The notes: generated by a model from the sequence alone, not told the origin. A stretch of DNA of 64,000 nt from an uncultured Alistipes sp. (GCA_947623305.1 CANQGQ010000004.1:62001-126000), one strand, 5' to 3'; positions 25,808 to 34,590 are shown, numbered from the stretch's first letter. A program made the numbers and translations.

Positions 25808-26686
25808 TTAAAAGACGATGTACCCCTCGGGATCGACCGGTTTGCCATTGCTCCAAAGTTCGAACTCGAAAAGTTCGTTTTCGTCCGCTCCGTCGGCATC
25901 CGGTTCGATGTTGTAACCCAATTGGTCGCCGCTGTGGATGATCTGCCCCCGACTGACCAACGACTGCGAAAGATTCTTATAGACCGAAACCAAGTTGTTG
26001 GCATGTTGGAGCAAGATGATATATCGGTTTTCAGGCGTCCAAAGGCTCTGAATGACCGTACCGTTGTCGATCGCCGTGATCCGGCTGCCCGCAGCGGCCG
26101 CAACCCGCACCCCGAAACGATTCTGTCCGATGTCGTACCCTTCGGCGATGATACCCTCGATCGGCGTAACCAACTGCATCGCCTCGCGCACCTCGCGCCG
26201 CGACCCGCCACCATTGCTCGTCAACGAATAAGGGCCGTTTCCCTCCATCTCAGCGCGCAACAGCGAATCTTCTCGAGACGGAAGTACCGACGCATTGTCG
26301 GTCCGGACGCTGTCCGATTCGATAAACGATCGGGCCGCAGGCGTTCGCCCCTCCAAAACGAGCGCGATATGCTCGTTGTAGGTCATCATGTCGTTCATCA
26401 TGCGTTCCATCGAATCCAGCCGGATGATGTTCTGCACGAGGCTTTCCCGCATCCGATCGGATTCGGTACGGTACCCGGGCAACAATTCCAGCACGGGCGT
26501 ATAGGCCATCAATGTGAGAATCAAGATGAAAAGCAACAGTGCAAAGGCCGTCAGACCGGCGAAGATGCTCGCAGGCGAAAGATGGATATGCCACTCTTCG
26601 CTGTTGTCGGTGGCATTGAGCATGTTGAAACGACGCTTGCGAAAGAGGTCGCGCCACCACGCACGTATTTTCTTCAGAAATTTCAT
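25808..26686 (-). CDS. M23-family membrane-anchored peptidoglycan peptidase-like protein
   Basis: A 292-residue protein with one N-terminal transmembrane helix (about residues 40-62), a coiled-coil stretch (about 75-125) and a C-terminal LytM/M23 domain (TPIEGIIAEGYD ... SRITAIDNGTVIQ). The usual zinc ligands H-x3-D and HxH are not obvious (FGVRVAAAAGS and ELFEFELW), so it is probably a degenerate LytM domain that acts as an activator or scaffold. The start at 26686 (MKFLKKIRAWW) places the helix properly. A promoter inside the repeat at 26835-26916 points into this gene. Confidence 0.85.
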   Translation of the reverse strand: MKFLKKIRAWWRDLFRKRRFNMLNATDNSEEWHIHLSPASIFAGLTAFALLLFILILTLMAYTPVLELLPGYRTESDRMRESLVQNIIRLDSMERMMNDMMTYNEHIALVLEGRTPAARSFIESDSVRTDNASVLPSREDSLLRAEMEGNGPYSLTSNGGGSRREVREAMQLVTPIEGIIAEGYDIGQNRFGVRVAAAAGSRITAIDNGTVIQSLWTPENRYIILLQHANNLVSVYKNLSQSLVSRGQIIHSGDQLGYNIEPDADGADENELFEFELWSNGKPVDPEGYIVF

Positions 26687-26834
26687 CGTATTGCGATTTA
26701 TCATACAACAAAACCGGTTCCGCCTCCGAACGTTCCTCCCGCTCAAGGGCTCGTTACCGACGGAAACGAGATCAACCGATCGTTGTTCGAATCCTGCTGA
26801 AGTTCAACCCGTCCCGACGAACGATTATTCTTGA

Positions 26835-27020
26835 CAAAGATACAAAAAGTCGAGCGCAGAAGCAAGCGTTAGCTTGATTATGCCGAGACGCAGTATCTTC
26901 GACGAAGTCAAAGATACGAAATTTTTTATTAGCGCGATAGACCGTTCTCTTGCTTTCGACGGTCATCTTCGCTGCCACGGCTGATTTATCGGTCCTTTTG
27001 CCGAGGCGAAGTATCTTTGG
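26835..27020 (-). repeat. Dispersed promoter-bearing repeat, copies R1 and R2
   Basis: On the minus strand R1 (26916-26835) runs from TATCTTTG through CGAAGATAC, CTCGGC and an internal AAGC...GCTT hairpin to a second TATCTTTG. R2 (27020-26909) begins AAGATACTTCGCCTCGGC and ends on the shared TATCTTTG, with a diverged middle. The outermost TATCTTTG (26842-26835) is the best promoter for the M23-dxr-rseP cluster. I see nothing else in 26687-27034. Confidence 0.8.
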
Positions 27021-27034
27021 CTTCGTTTTGACTC

Positions 27035-27397
27035 TTATAGAGTTCCTTTTTCTGCTTCCAACAACTTTGTTCCCCAATCACACATTTGGAAAATTATAGG
27101 CAATATTGACTGTCCCAATTCCGTAAGTTCATATTCAACTCTGGGAGGAACAATAGGAAAGACCTCACGTTTTACAATACCGCCCTTTTCCAAATCACGA
27201 GCCGTTTGTGTAAACATCTTGTTCGACACTCCCGGCATTTTACGCTGCAAATCTGAAGACCGCAACGCTCCGTCTTTCAGCATATAGATCATCATGGTTT
27301 TCCATTTTCCACCAATAAGGCTTAATGTCAAATCAAGTGAGCAAAAATATTCCTTACCACGAAAATTTATCTTCTGCGTATTTTCTTGACAACTCAT
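27035..27397 (-). CDS. HxlR-family transcriptional regulator
   Basis: Winged-helix regulator of 120 residues. The family pattern CSLDLTLSLIGGKWKTMMI is clear, with Cys19 at the place of the redox-sensing Cys of YodB/HypR-type regulators, then LRSSDLQRKMPGVSNKMFTQ (recognition helix) and the ELGQSILPI wing end. It is divergent from a flavodoxin-type gene, the classic arrangement for an HxlR repressor and its target. Base composition is lower in GC than the neighbourhood. Confidence 0.92.
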   Translation of the reverse strand: MSCQENTQKINFRGKEYFCSLDLTLSLIGGKWKTMMIYMLKDGALRSSDLQRKMPGVSNKMFTQTARDLEKGGIVKREVFPIVPPRVEYELTELGQSILPIIFQMCDWGTKLLEAEKGTL

Positions 27398-27414
27398 AAA
27401 ATACTCTTTTAGGT

Positions 27415-27450
27415 TACTATATTACATTTTAGTATGTACTTGCAAAAGTA
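27415..27450. promoter_or_regulatory. hxlR promoter and candidate operator
   Basis: TACTTTTG on the minus strand (27450-27443) is a -7 box for hxlR. TACTA-N10-TAGTA (27415-27434) is an inverted repeat just past its predicted start, placed to control the divergent pair. The palindrome is short, so this is tentative. Confidence 0.4.
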
Positions 27451-27490
27451 AGAAAATAGCAGTTGTTTTGCGAGGAAAAAATCAGAAATA

Positions 27491-28138
27491 ATGAATACAG
27501 TAATCATTAATGGAAGTCCACGTAAGGACGGCAACACGGCTCGAATGTGCCACGCGTTTGCTGATGGAGTCGTGTCTCACAGACCAGTTGCGACGGTCGA
27601 AATCGTAAACCTGTATGATTTTGACTTCAAGGGTTGCAGAAGTTGCTTTGCCTGCAAATTGAAAGATGCGGCAACATACGGGAAATGCGCAGTCAAGGAT
27701 GCGATTTCACCGATATTGGAAAGAGCACTCAAGGCAGACATTCTTGTTTTGGCTTCACCCATCTACTTAATGGATGTGTCTGGGGAATACAAGTCTTTCC
27801 TTGAACGGCTATTATTCCCTGTCGCATCTTATGAAGCAGAATATAAATCACTTGCAACCAATAAGATGCAAGTAGCCACGATCTATACGATGAATGTTCC
27901 GAAAGAAATGTGTCCCAACCAAGTGCTGGCAAGTACAGAGTATTTCATCGGGCATATATTCCGCACTCCCCGACGGATATGCGCTTACAACACCTATCAG
28001 TTCAAGGACTATTCCAAATACAAAGTGGAGGTCTTCGACGAAGAGCAGAAAAAGCAATATCATGACAAAATCTTCCCAATTGAGTTAAAAGAGGCTTTCT
28101 CTTTGGGCTTGGAGATGGCAGCGGAAGCAAGTAAATAG
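27491..28138 (+). CDS. Flavodoxin-family NAD(P)H-dependent FMN oxidoreductase
   Basis: FMN-binding reductase of the iron-sulfur-flavoprotein/NADPH-dependent FMN reductase group (215 residues). It starts MNTVIINGSPRKDGNTARM with the phosphate loop GSPRKDGNT; the CRSCFACK segment resembles the Cys cluster of iron-sulfur flavoproteins but only part of it is present; ASPIYLMDVSGEYKSFLER is the second flavin loop. Divergent from the HxlR gene and probably controlled by it in response to electrophiles or quinones. Codon use is more AT-rich than its neighbours, suggesting acquisition. Confidence 0.9.
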   Translation: MNTVIINGSPRKDGNTARMCHAFADGVVSHRPVATVEIVNLYDFDFKGCRSCFACKLKDAATYGKCAVKDAISPILERALKADILVLASPIYLMDVSGEYKSFLERLLFPVASYEAEYKSLATNKMQVATIYTMNVPKEMCPNQVLASTEYFIGHIFRTPRRICAYNTYQFKDYSKYKVEVFDEEQKKQYHDKIFPIELKEAFSLGLEMAAEASK

Positions 28139-28184
28139 GCAGCGAAATCAACTTATGAATATCCGCACACACCCCTACCGGCAC

Positions 28185-28223
28185 AAACGACGAAGGCCTC
28201 GGAATCCGAGGCCTTCGTCGTTT
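28185..28223. terminator. Bidirectional terminator
   Basis: AAACGACGAAGGCCTCGGA and its exact complement face each other around a single A, with A and T runs on either side. It lies between the convergent flavodoxin and nqrF genes. Confidence 0.9.
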
Positions 28224-28246
28224 TCGGTCGAACCGACCGCATTTCC

Positions 28247-29515
28247 CTACGAACCGAAGTTGTCGTAGAGGATATTTTCACTCGGGACACCGAGATTGTC
28301 GAGCATCTTCACGACCGACGCGATCATCATCGGAGGCCCGCACATCAGGTAAATGCAATCTTCGGGGGCCTGATGATGCTTCAGATAATTCTCATAGAGC
28401 ACGTTGTGCACGAATCCGGGCGTATATTTCTCGCCAGCGGCATCCGCTTCGGGATCGGGACGGTCGAGCGCCAGATTGAAGCTGAAATTGGGAAACTCCT
28501 TCTCGATCGCACGGTACTCGTCGACATAAGGCGCCTCCTTCAACGAGCGGGCACCATACCAGAACGAAACGGGCCGTTTCGTCTTTTCGGTTTTGAACAG
28601 GTGCATCAAGTGGCTGCGCATCGGCGCCATACCGGCACCGCCGCCGATGAAGATCAATTCCTGCGTATCGGGCAGATTGTCGGGCAGGAAGAACTCGCCG
28701 TAAGGGCCCGAGATCGTTACCTTGTCGCCAGGTTTGCGCGAAAAGACGTACGACGAACAGATGCCCGGATTCACCTTCATGAAGGCACCGGCCGCACGGT
28801 CGAACGGCGGCGTAGCGATACGGATATTCAACATGATGATATTGCCCTCGGCCGGATGGTTGGCCATCGAGTAGGCGCGGAACGTCGGTTCGGGGTTGGT
28901 CGCAACCAGATCCCACATCTTCATTTTGTCCCAATCGGCACGGAAACGTTCGTCGACATCCATGTCGGAGAACTTGATTCGGTCGTATTTGGGAATATCC
29001 ACCTGGATATAACCGCCGCTCCGGAACTTCAGCTGCTCGCCTTCGGGCAATTTCACAACGAACTCTTTGAGGAACGTCGAAATGTTGCGGTTCGAAACGA
29101 CCGTACACTCCCACTTCTTGACGCCCAAAACCGCCTCGGGCACTTTGATTTTCAGATTCTCCTTCACCTTGACCTGACAGCCCAGACGCCAGTGGTCTTT
29201 CGCCATCTTGCGGGAGATGAAGCCGGTTTCGGTCGGCAGTATGTCGCCGCCGCCCTCCAATACCTGACACTTGCACATGCCGCACGAACCGCCACCGCCG
29301 CAAGCCGAAGGAAGGAACACCTTGTTATTGGCCAAGGTCGCGAGCAAAGTCGAACCGCTCTCGGTGGCGATGACCCGTTCGCCGTTGTTGATGTCGATGG
29401 TTACCTCGCCCGACGAAGTGAGCTTCGCCTTGGCGTAGAGCAGCAGCCCGACCAACAAGAGCGTAATCACAAGGAAGGCACCGATAGCCACGAAGATCGT
29501 GATTGTCATATTCAT
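28247..29515 (-). CDS. nqrF: Na+-translocating NADH:quinone reductase subunit F
   Basis: Electron entry subunit: NADH to FAD to a 2Fe-2S centre. The 422-residue protein has one N-terminal helix (about 7-29), a ferredoxin domain with CGGGGSCGMCKC and a distant fourth Cys in RLGCQVKV, then an FNR-like FAD domain (RAYSMANHP) and an NADH domain ending in YLMCGPPMM. Last gene of the nqr operon, separated from nqrE by 133 bp that contain a hairpin. Confidence 0.97.
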   Translation of the reverse strand: MNMTITIFVAIGAFLVITLLLVGLLLYAKAKLTSSGEVTIDINNGERVIATESGSTLLATLANNKVFLPSACGGGGSCGMCKCQVLEGGGDILPTETGFISRKMAKDHWRLGCQVKVKENLKIKVPEAVLGVKKWECTVVSNRNISTFLKEFVVKLPEGEQLKFRSGGYIQVDIPKYDRIKFSDMDVDERFRADWDKMKMWDLVATNPEPTFRAYSMANHPAEGNIIMLNIRIATPPFDRAAGAFMKVNPGICSSYVFSRKPGDKVTISGPYGEFFLPDNLPDTQELIFIGGGAGMAPMRSHLMHLFKTEKTKRPVSFWYGARSLKEAPYVDEYRAIEKEFPNFSFNLALDRPDPEADAAGEKYTPGFVHNVLYENYLKHHQAPEDCIYLMCGPPMMIASVVKMLDNLGVPSENILYDNFGS

Positions 29516-29584
29516 TTTTCGAACTAATTCATTAATTAACTTCTATCTTCTATTCAAGGTCTGCGAATCGGTCGATCAATCTAT

Positions 29585-29611
29585 CGAATCGGGTTGAATC
29601 GAACCGATTCG
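29585..29611. promoter_or_regulatory. Hairpin between nqrE and nqrF
   Basis: CGAATCGG and CCGATTCG pair over 8 bp around an 11-nt loop in an otherwise unused 133-bp gap of a tightly packed operon. No T tract. It may protect the upstream message or tune nqrF expression. Confidence 0.45.
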
Positions 29612-29648
29612 GCCCCTCGAATCGACGACCGCCGATTCGCTCCATCGC

Positions 29649-30269
29649 CTACAACTTGATTCCCGAAAAGATCATGAACGCAATTCCCATCAAGCCGGTA
29701 ATGATAAAAGCGATGCCGGGGCCCTTCAATGCGGGAGGGATATGCGAATAGGTCGTCTTTTCGCGAATCGCAGCCATCATGACGATCGCGAGCCACCAGC
29801 CCAAACCGGAGCCCAAGCCGTAAACGATCGACTGCCACAGCGAAGCGAGTTCGCCGCCATCGACTTTCTGCTGCATAAAAAGCGAACCGCCCATGATGGC
29901 GCAGTTGACGGCGATCAACGGCAGGAAGATACCCAACTGGCTGTACAACGTCGGCGAAAACTTTTCGACAGCCATCTCCACCAACTGCACGAAAGCGGCG
30001 ATGGTGGCGATGAATACGATGAACGTCAAGAAGTCGAGGTTGACATCGGGCAGCCCAGCCCAGGCCAAAGCGCCCTCCTTCAGGACATATTCATACAACA
30101 GATAGTTCAGCGGCACGGTCATCGTCATCACGAACGTAACGGCGGCACCGAGCCCGAGGGCCGTCTTGACGCTCTTCGACACGGCGATGTAGGAACACAT
30201 GCCGAAGAAGAAGGCGAACACCATGTTGTCGATGAAAATCGACCGGATAAAGATATTCAATGATTCCAT
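29649..30269 (-). CDS. nqrE: Na+-translocating NADH:quinone reductase subunit E
   Basis: Six-helix inner-membrane subunit of the Na+ pump (206 residues); with NqrD it holds a membrane iron centre through conserved Cys. Hallmarks: ESLNIFIRSIFIDNMVFAFF, GMCSYIAVSKSVKTALG (Cys), LPLIAVNCAIMGGSLF (Cys). Lies 14 bp after nqrD. Confidence 0.97.
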   Translation of the reverse strand: MESLNIFIRSIFIDNMVFAFFFGMCSYIAVSKSVKTALGLGAAVTFVMTMTVPLNYLLYEYVLKEGALAWAGLPDVNLDFLTFIVFIATIAAFVQLVEMAVEKFSPTLYSQLGIFLPLIAVNCAIMGGSLFMQQKVDGGELASLWQSIVYGLGSGLGWWLAIVMMAAIREKTTYSHIPPALKGPGIAFIITGLMGIAFMIFSGIKL

Positions 30270-30283
30270 ACGACGCTATCCTC

Positions 30284-30919
30284 CTATTTTTCCTGTAAAT
30301 CCTTATTGTGCGAACGGTGCACCCAGATGATGCAGCCAACGATGATCAACGCCATCGGAGGGAAGAGCATCAACCCGCAGTTCGTATACCAGCCGCCTTC
30401 GGTCGCATACCAGCTTTCAGGGATGACGGGGTAGCCGAGCAGCGTTCCCGAGCCGAAAAGCTCGCGGAAGAAGGCCACGATGACGAGGATCAACCCGTAA
30501 CCGAGCCCGTTGCCGACACCGTCGAGAAAGGCGGGCCAGGGTTTATTGGCCAGAGCGAATGCCTCGACGCGCCCCATGACGATGCAGTTCGTGATAATCA
30601 AACCTACGTAGACCGAAAGTTGTTTCGAAATTTCGAATACATAGGCTTTCAGCACCTGATCGACCAGAATGACTAACGCGGCGATCACGACCAACTGGAT
30701 GATGATGCGGATACGCGACGGCACGCCGTTGCGCAGCAGCGACATCACCAGATTCGAAAAGGCCGTAACGACAGTTACCGACAACGCCATGACGATAGCC
30801 GGTTTCAGCTGCACGGTAACGGCCAGTGCCGAGCAGATACCCAGGATCTGCACGATGACCGGATTGTTCGCGGAGAACGGGCCGGTCAGATATTTGAAAT
30901 TCTTATCGTTCATACTCAT
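30284..30919 (-). CDS. nqrD: Na+-translocating NADH:quinone reductase subunit D
   Basis: Six-helix inner-membrane subunit (211 residues), homologous to NqrE. The Cys-bearing segments LGICSALAVTV and LIITNCIVMGRVEAFAL match those that bind the shared iron centre with NqrE. Its ATG overlaps the nqrC stop (ATGA), so translation is coupled. Confidence 0.97.
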   Translation of the reverse strand: MSMNDKNFKYLTGPFSANNPVIVQILGICSALAVTVQLKPAIVMALSVTVVTAFSNLVMSLLRNGVPSRIRIIIQLVVIAALVILVDQVLKAYVFEISKQLSVYVGLIITNCIVMGRVEAFALANKPWPAFLDGVGNGLGYGLILVIVAFFRELFGSGTLLGYPVIPESWYATEGGWYTNCGLMLFPPMALIIVGCIIWVHRSHNKDLQEK

Positions 30920-31830
30920 TTGTTCGCATCCTTTTCATCGTTAGACACTTCCTCGACAACCGGAACTGCATTTCCAACCGTCGTATCGGCGGATTCCGTT
31001 CCGACCGCGGCCTCCGCTCCGGCCGAAGCATTGCGGCGGGCCTCCAACAACGGCAGATAATGACCGAGACTGGTTTTCAGCATAGCCGTTACGCCGTCCG
31101 AAGTCTTCGTGCCGCCCGTAATGGCATCCACCTCGTGTTCGGGGTCTTGCGCTCCGCCCTTGCGGAGCACGATCGACACGAACTGCGCACCGTCGAAAAT
31201 CCGTTTCCCGACGAATTTCTGTTGATATTTTTCCGTCGCGATCTCGGCGCCGAGGCCCGGCGTCTCGCCCTGGTGGCCGAACACAGCGCCGGCCACGGTA
31301 TTCATATCCTTCTCCAACGCGACGTACCCCCAGATCGGGCCCCAAAGACCCGTACCGTTGACCGGCAGGACGATTCGCCCGTCAGCCGCTTCGAACACGG
31401 GATAGGTGGCATTTGCCTCGGCTTTTTTCAGGTCGAAGAGCATCTGCAAAGCCTCGTCCGCCGAAACGGATTCGATTCGTTCGCCCTGCGCATCGACCGC
31501 ATAAGCCGCGATGTATTCGTCGTAATTCTGTTCGGCCGCACCGAGCGAAGCGAGGATCGCCTCTTTCTTTTCGTTGAGCGTATTGGCCCGCTGCCGACCC
31601 TGCAAAGACAAGGCGGTTACGGCCAGCAAAGCAGCCACGATGACGACCATCACCGTCGCATAAACCACGATATAAACGTTGCTGTTCTTATCGTGCCACC
31701 AACTCTTTTTCTCCGATTTCAACTCCGTGAACTCCGAAGCGGGAGCACCGCATACGGGGCATTTTTCGGGTGCGGCCGCTCCTTCGTGGACATAGCCGCA
31801 AACGTTGCATCTGAATTTTTTCGTTGCCAT
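30916..31830 (-). CDS. nqrC: Na+-translocating NADH:quinone reductase subunit C with N-terminal rubredoxin-like domain
   Basis: FMN-carrying subunit of the pump, 304 residues. The normal part has one transmembrane helix (about 51-75) and a periplasmic FMN-binding domain with the covalent-FMN motif DAITGGTKTS (Thr241). Unusually, about 37 residues ahead of the helix form a rubrerythrin-type rubredoxin domain: Cys8-x2-Cys11 in CNVCGYVHEG and Cys24-x2-Cys27 in CPVCGAP, ligands for one iron (or zinc). By NqrC topology this domain is cytoplasmic, near the 2Fe-2S site of NqrF. The ATG at 31830 is preferred over GTG 31839. The C-terminus adds an acidic tail of about 45 residues. Confidence 0.93.
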   Translation of the reverse strand: MATKKFRCNVCGYVHEGAAAPEKCPVCGAPASEFTELKSEKKSWWHDKNSNVYIVVYATVMVVIVAALLAVTALSLQGRQRANTLNEKKEAILASLGAAEQNYDEYIAAYAVDAQGERIESVSADEALQMLFDLKKAEANATYPVFEAADGRIVLPVNGTGLWGPIWGYVALEKDMNTVAGAVFGHQGETPGLGAEIATEKYQQKFVGKRIFDGAQFVSIVLRKGGAQDPEHEVDAITGGTKTSDGVTAMLKTSLGHYLPLLEARRNASAGAEAAVGTESADTTVGNAVPVVEEVSNDEKDANK

Positions 31831-31839
31831 AGCGCTCAC

Positions 31840-32997
31840 CTATTTTGCCGTTTTGATACGTTTGTTCCGCCGCTTGATGCTGGCCTCGACGACGTAGTGA
31901 TCGACCAAAGGCGCCATCGCATTCATGAACAGAATGGCGAGCATCATGCCTTCGGGATAGGCCGGATTGACGACGCGGGTCAGCACGGCCAGCACACCGA
32001 TCAGGAAACCGACGATATACTGTCCCGTTGCTGTCTGGGCCGACGTAACGGGGTCGGTGGCCATGAAAACCGCACCGAACGCGAAGCCGCCGATAATCAG
32101 ATGATACCAGCCCGGAATCTGCGCATAGGCCGACGATCCGCAAACATTGAATACCAAAGCCATCGCCAAGCCGCCGATGAATACCGAAATCATCGTCCGC
32201 CACGAAGCAATGCCCGTAAAGAGCAGGATGGCCGCACCGATCAGAATGGCGACCGTCGAGGTCTCGCCGACGCTGCCCGGAATGAAGCCGAGAAAGGCAT
32301 CCATCGTCGAATAGCCCATTCGACCGGTCGTTACGAGGTTTTCGAGCGGCGTCGCACCGGAGAATCCATCGACAACGCCTTCGCCGGAGGTCAGACCGGC
32401 GATCCAGACCTTGGTACCCGACATCGAGGGCGTGTAGGCGAGGAACGCGAACACGCGAGCGACCAGCGCAGGATTGAATACATTCATCCCCGTACCGCCG
32501 AATACCTCCTTGCCGAAGATGACGGCGAAAGCGGTCGAAAGGCCGAGAATCCACAACGGAATATCGACCGGCATGATCATCGGAATCAAAAGGCCCGTAA
32601 CGAGGAATCCCTCGTTGACCTCGTGCCCGCGCACCTGCGCGAAACCGAACTCGATGCCGAGCCCGACGACGTAGGAGACGACGATCATCGGCAGCACCTT
32701 GAGGAATCCGAACCAGAACGAGGCCCAGAAAGCGGGCGCCGCCCCCTGCGAAAGGAAGTGCTGATACCCGACATTGTACATGCCGAACAGCAGGGCGGGC
32801 ATCAACGCGACGACGACCATGATCATCGTACGTTTCATGTCGTTGCAGTCGCGGATGTGGGCCCCGCGGCGTGTCGTGGTATTCGGTACGAAGAGGAACG
32901 TTTCGAACGCATCGAACGTCGACTCCAAAAAGCCCAATTTGCCGCCCTTGGCGAACGTGGGCTTGATTTTATCCACCAGATTACGAATCGAACTCAT
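31840..32997 (-). CDS. nqrB: Na+-translocating NADH:quinone reductase subunit B
   Basis: Main membrane subunit (385 residues, about ten helices), carrying covalent FMN and riboflavin and forming the Na+ path. The FMN attachment motif is DGFSGATPLENL (Thr of SGAT). N-terminal HIRDCNDMKRTM and the end of the membrane part EGMMLAILFMNAMAP are typical. It begins 5 bp after nqrA and ends 9 bp before nqrC. Confidence 0.97.
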   Translation of the reverse strand: MSSIRNLVDKIKPTFAKGGKLGFLESTFDAFETFLFVPNTTTRRGAHIRDCNDMKRTMIMVVVALMPALLFGMYNVGYQHFLSQGAAPAFWASFWFGFLKVLPMIVVSYVVGLGIEFGFAQVRGHEVNEGFLVTGLLIPMIMPVDIPLWILGLSTAFAVIFGKEVFGGTGMNVFNPALVARVFAFLAYTPSMSGTKVWIAGLTSGEGVVDGFSGATPLENLVTTGRMGYSTMDAFLGFIPGSVGETSTVAILIGAAILLFTGIASWRTMISVFIGGLAMALVFNVCGSSAYAQIPGWYHLIIGGFAFGAVFMATDPVTSAQTATGQYIVGFLIGVLAVLTRVVNPAYPEGMMLAILFMNAMAPLVDHYVVEASIKRRNKRIKTAK

Positions 32998-33002
32998 AGC
33001 GC

Positions 33003-34358
33003 TTAAGCCTCCTTGATCATTAAGTTAATACCGTCGCGGATGATCTGCTGGATGTCGATTTTCGACGGATCGACGAATTCGCACAAGGCGAAATCCTCCT
33101 CGACGACCTCGTAGATGCCGAGATTCTCCATCTTTTCGATATCGCCGGCCAGGCAGGCCTTCAACAGATACATCGGATAGATGTCCATCGGCAGATAACG
33201 TTCGTAGAGCCCCGTTACGACGAACGGACGTTCCCCGCCATTCAGATTGGTGTCCAGCCGATAGGCCTTTTTGGGGCAGAGCCACGAGAAATAGGCCCGC
33301 GACACCGAAAATTTGTTGAAACGGGGCATCGCCCAGCCCAGCAGTTCGTATTTGTCGCCTTCGGGGATGACCGTTACCTGATTGGCGTAATAGCCGAGGA
33401 ATCCGTCCATCGCGGTTTTGGTTCCCGTAAGCACGTTGCCCGAAATGATGCGCACCGAATCGCCCGCATTTTGCGGTTTGAGGTTGCCTGCGAGGAACGA
33501 ATCGACGCGGGCGCCCGCAATCACGCGATAATACTGCGGTTTCGCGACCTCGGAGCCATCTACGGCGATGATTCGGGTCATATCGACGCGACCGGTAAGC
33601 ACCAATCGTCCGATGATGGCCAGATCCTGGATGTTCACCGTCCACACGACCTCGCCCTTGTTGACGGGATCAATGTGATGGATCTGCACCCCGACGTTGC
33701 CAGCGGGATGTTTGCCGGCGAAAGTGTGCAGCTCGACGCCCTTGAGCTGAGGCATGTTGCCCTCGGCACCGGCACGCATCGAAAGGTGCACCTTGCCACC
33801 GGACAATTTTCTCAACACCTCGATACCGGCTTGCAGATTGGCCTGTTCATCGCCCAACACGTAGTTGTAATCGGGGGCCAACGGGGCCGAATCGAACGCC
33901 GAGACAAAGATGGCTTTCGGCGTATCGGCCGGATCGGCGATGATGCCGTAAGGGCGCTGCACGAGCATCGGCCACAAACCGGCATGAAGCAACAGTTCGA
34001 TCAATTCGTCGCGCGAAGCCTGCGTCGGATCGAGCTTGACGAACTCCTCGTAACTTTGCTGTGCGTCGGGCGCGACGGTAACGGAAAGTACCTTGCGCTT
34101 CTCGCCGCGGTTGACGGCAGTTACCGTACCGCTGACCGGCGAGGTAAAGAGCACGCGCTCGTTGTACTTGTTGAAGAACAACGGCGTACCGGCTTTCACC
34201 GGATCGCCCGCTTTAACCAGCAGTTTGGGAGTTACGCCCTCGAAATCGAGCGGCGAAAGCGCATACTCCGCAGCGATCGGTGCATCCGCCGTCGCTGCGC
34301 AGGGTTTGCCCTCCAAATTGATGTCGAGACCCTTGCGTAAAGTAATGATTTTCGACAT
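33003..34358 (-). CDS. nqrA: Na+-translocating NADH:quinone reductase subunit A
   Basis: Cytosolic subunit without redox cofactor that contributes to quinone binding and anchors the complex. 451 residues from MSKIITLRKGLDINLEG, the usual start; a longer frame begins at 34391 but adds an atypical extension. The barrel-sandwich-like segment VKAGDPVKAGTPLF and the C-terminal Cys-bearing region ALCEFVDPSKIDI are present. First gene of nqrABCDEF; upstream lie a Rex-like palindrome and a weak promoter. Confidence 0.95.
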   Translation of the reverse strand: MSKIITLRKGLDINLEGKPCAATADAPIAAEYALSPLDFEGVTPKLLVKAGDPVKAGTPLFFNKYNERVLFTSPVSGTVTAVNRGEKRKVLSVTVAPDAQQSYEEFVKLDPTQASRDELIELLLHAGLWPMLVQRPYGIIADPADTPKAIFVSAFDSAPLAPDYNYVLGDEQANLQAGIEVLRKLSGGKVHLSMRAGAEGNMPQLKGVELHTFAGKHPAGNVGVQIHHIDPVNKGEVVWTVNIQDLAIIGRLVLTGRVDMTRIIAVDGSEVAKPQYYRVIAGARVDSFLAGNLKPQNAGDSVRIISGNVLTGTKTAMDGFLGYYANQVTVIPEGDKYELLGWAMPRFNKFSVSRAYFSWLCPKKAYRLDTNLNGGERPFVVTGLYERYLPMDIYPMYLLKACLAGDIEKMENLGIYEVVEEDFALCEFVDPSKIDIQQIIRDGINLMIKEA

Positions 34359-34440
34359 GGTATTATTGATTTGCTTAGTAATTCTGTTCAATCACGATTA
34401 TATATTAATACCCGAATTTTCAAATTCGACCGCCGTTCCT

Positions 34441-34510
34441 CGCGGCCTTTGGCCGCGTATTCAGTTTTGACCCACCCCCAAACCCCCGCCTTGGCGGGGA
34501 CTTCGGTCGG
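34441..34510 (+). repeat. REP-like two-hairpin repeat, copy B
   Basis: CGCGGCC-ttt-GGCCGCG hairpin, linker TTTTGACCCACCCC, then CCCCCGCC-tt-GGCGGGG hairpin and ACTTCGGTCGG. Same layout as copies A and C. It lies in the long gap 34359-34888 together with the Rex-like site and promoter repeats. Confidence 0.85.
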
Positions 34511-34590
34511 GGAATCGAAACGAACCGAGTTTCCGAGCCGTTAGTACATTGAAGTATAAAATTGCTAAATCATTCTATCCTCGTCTGGGC

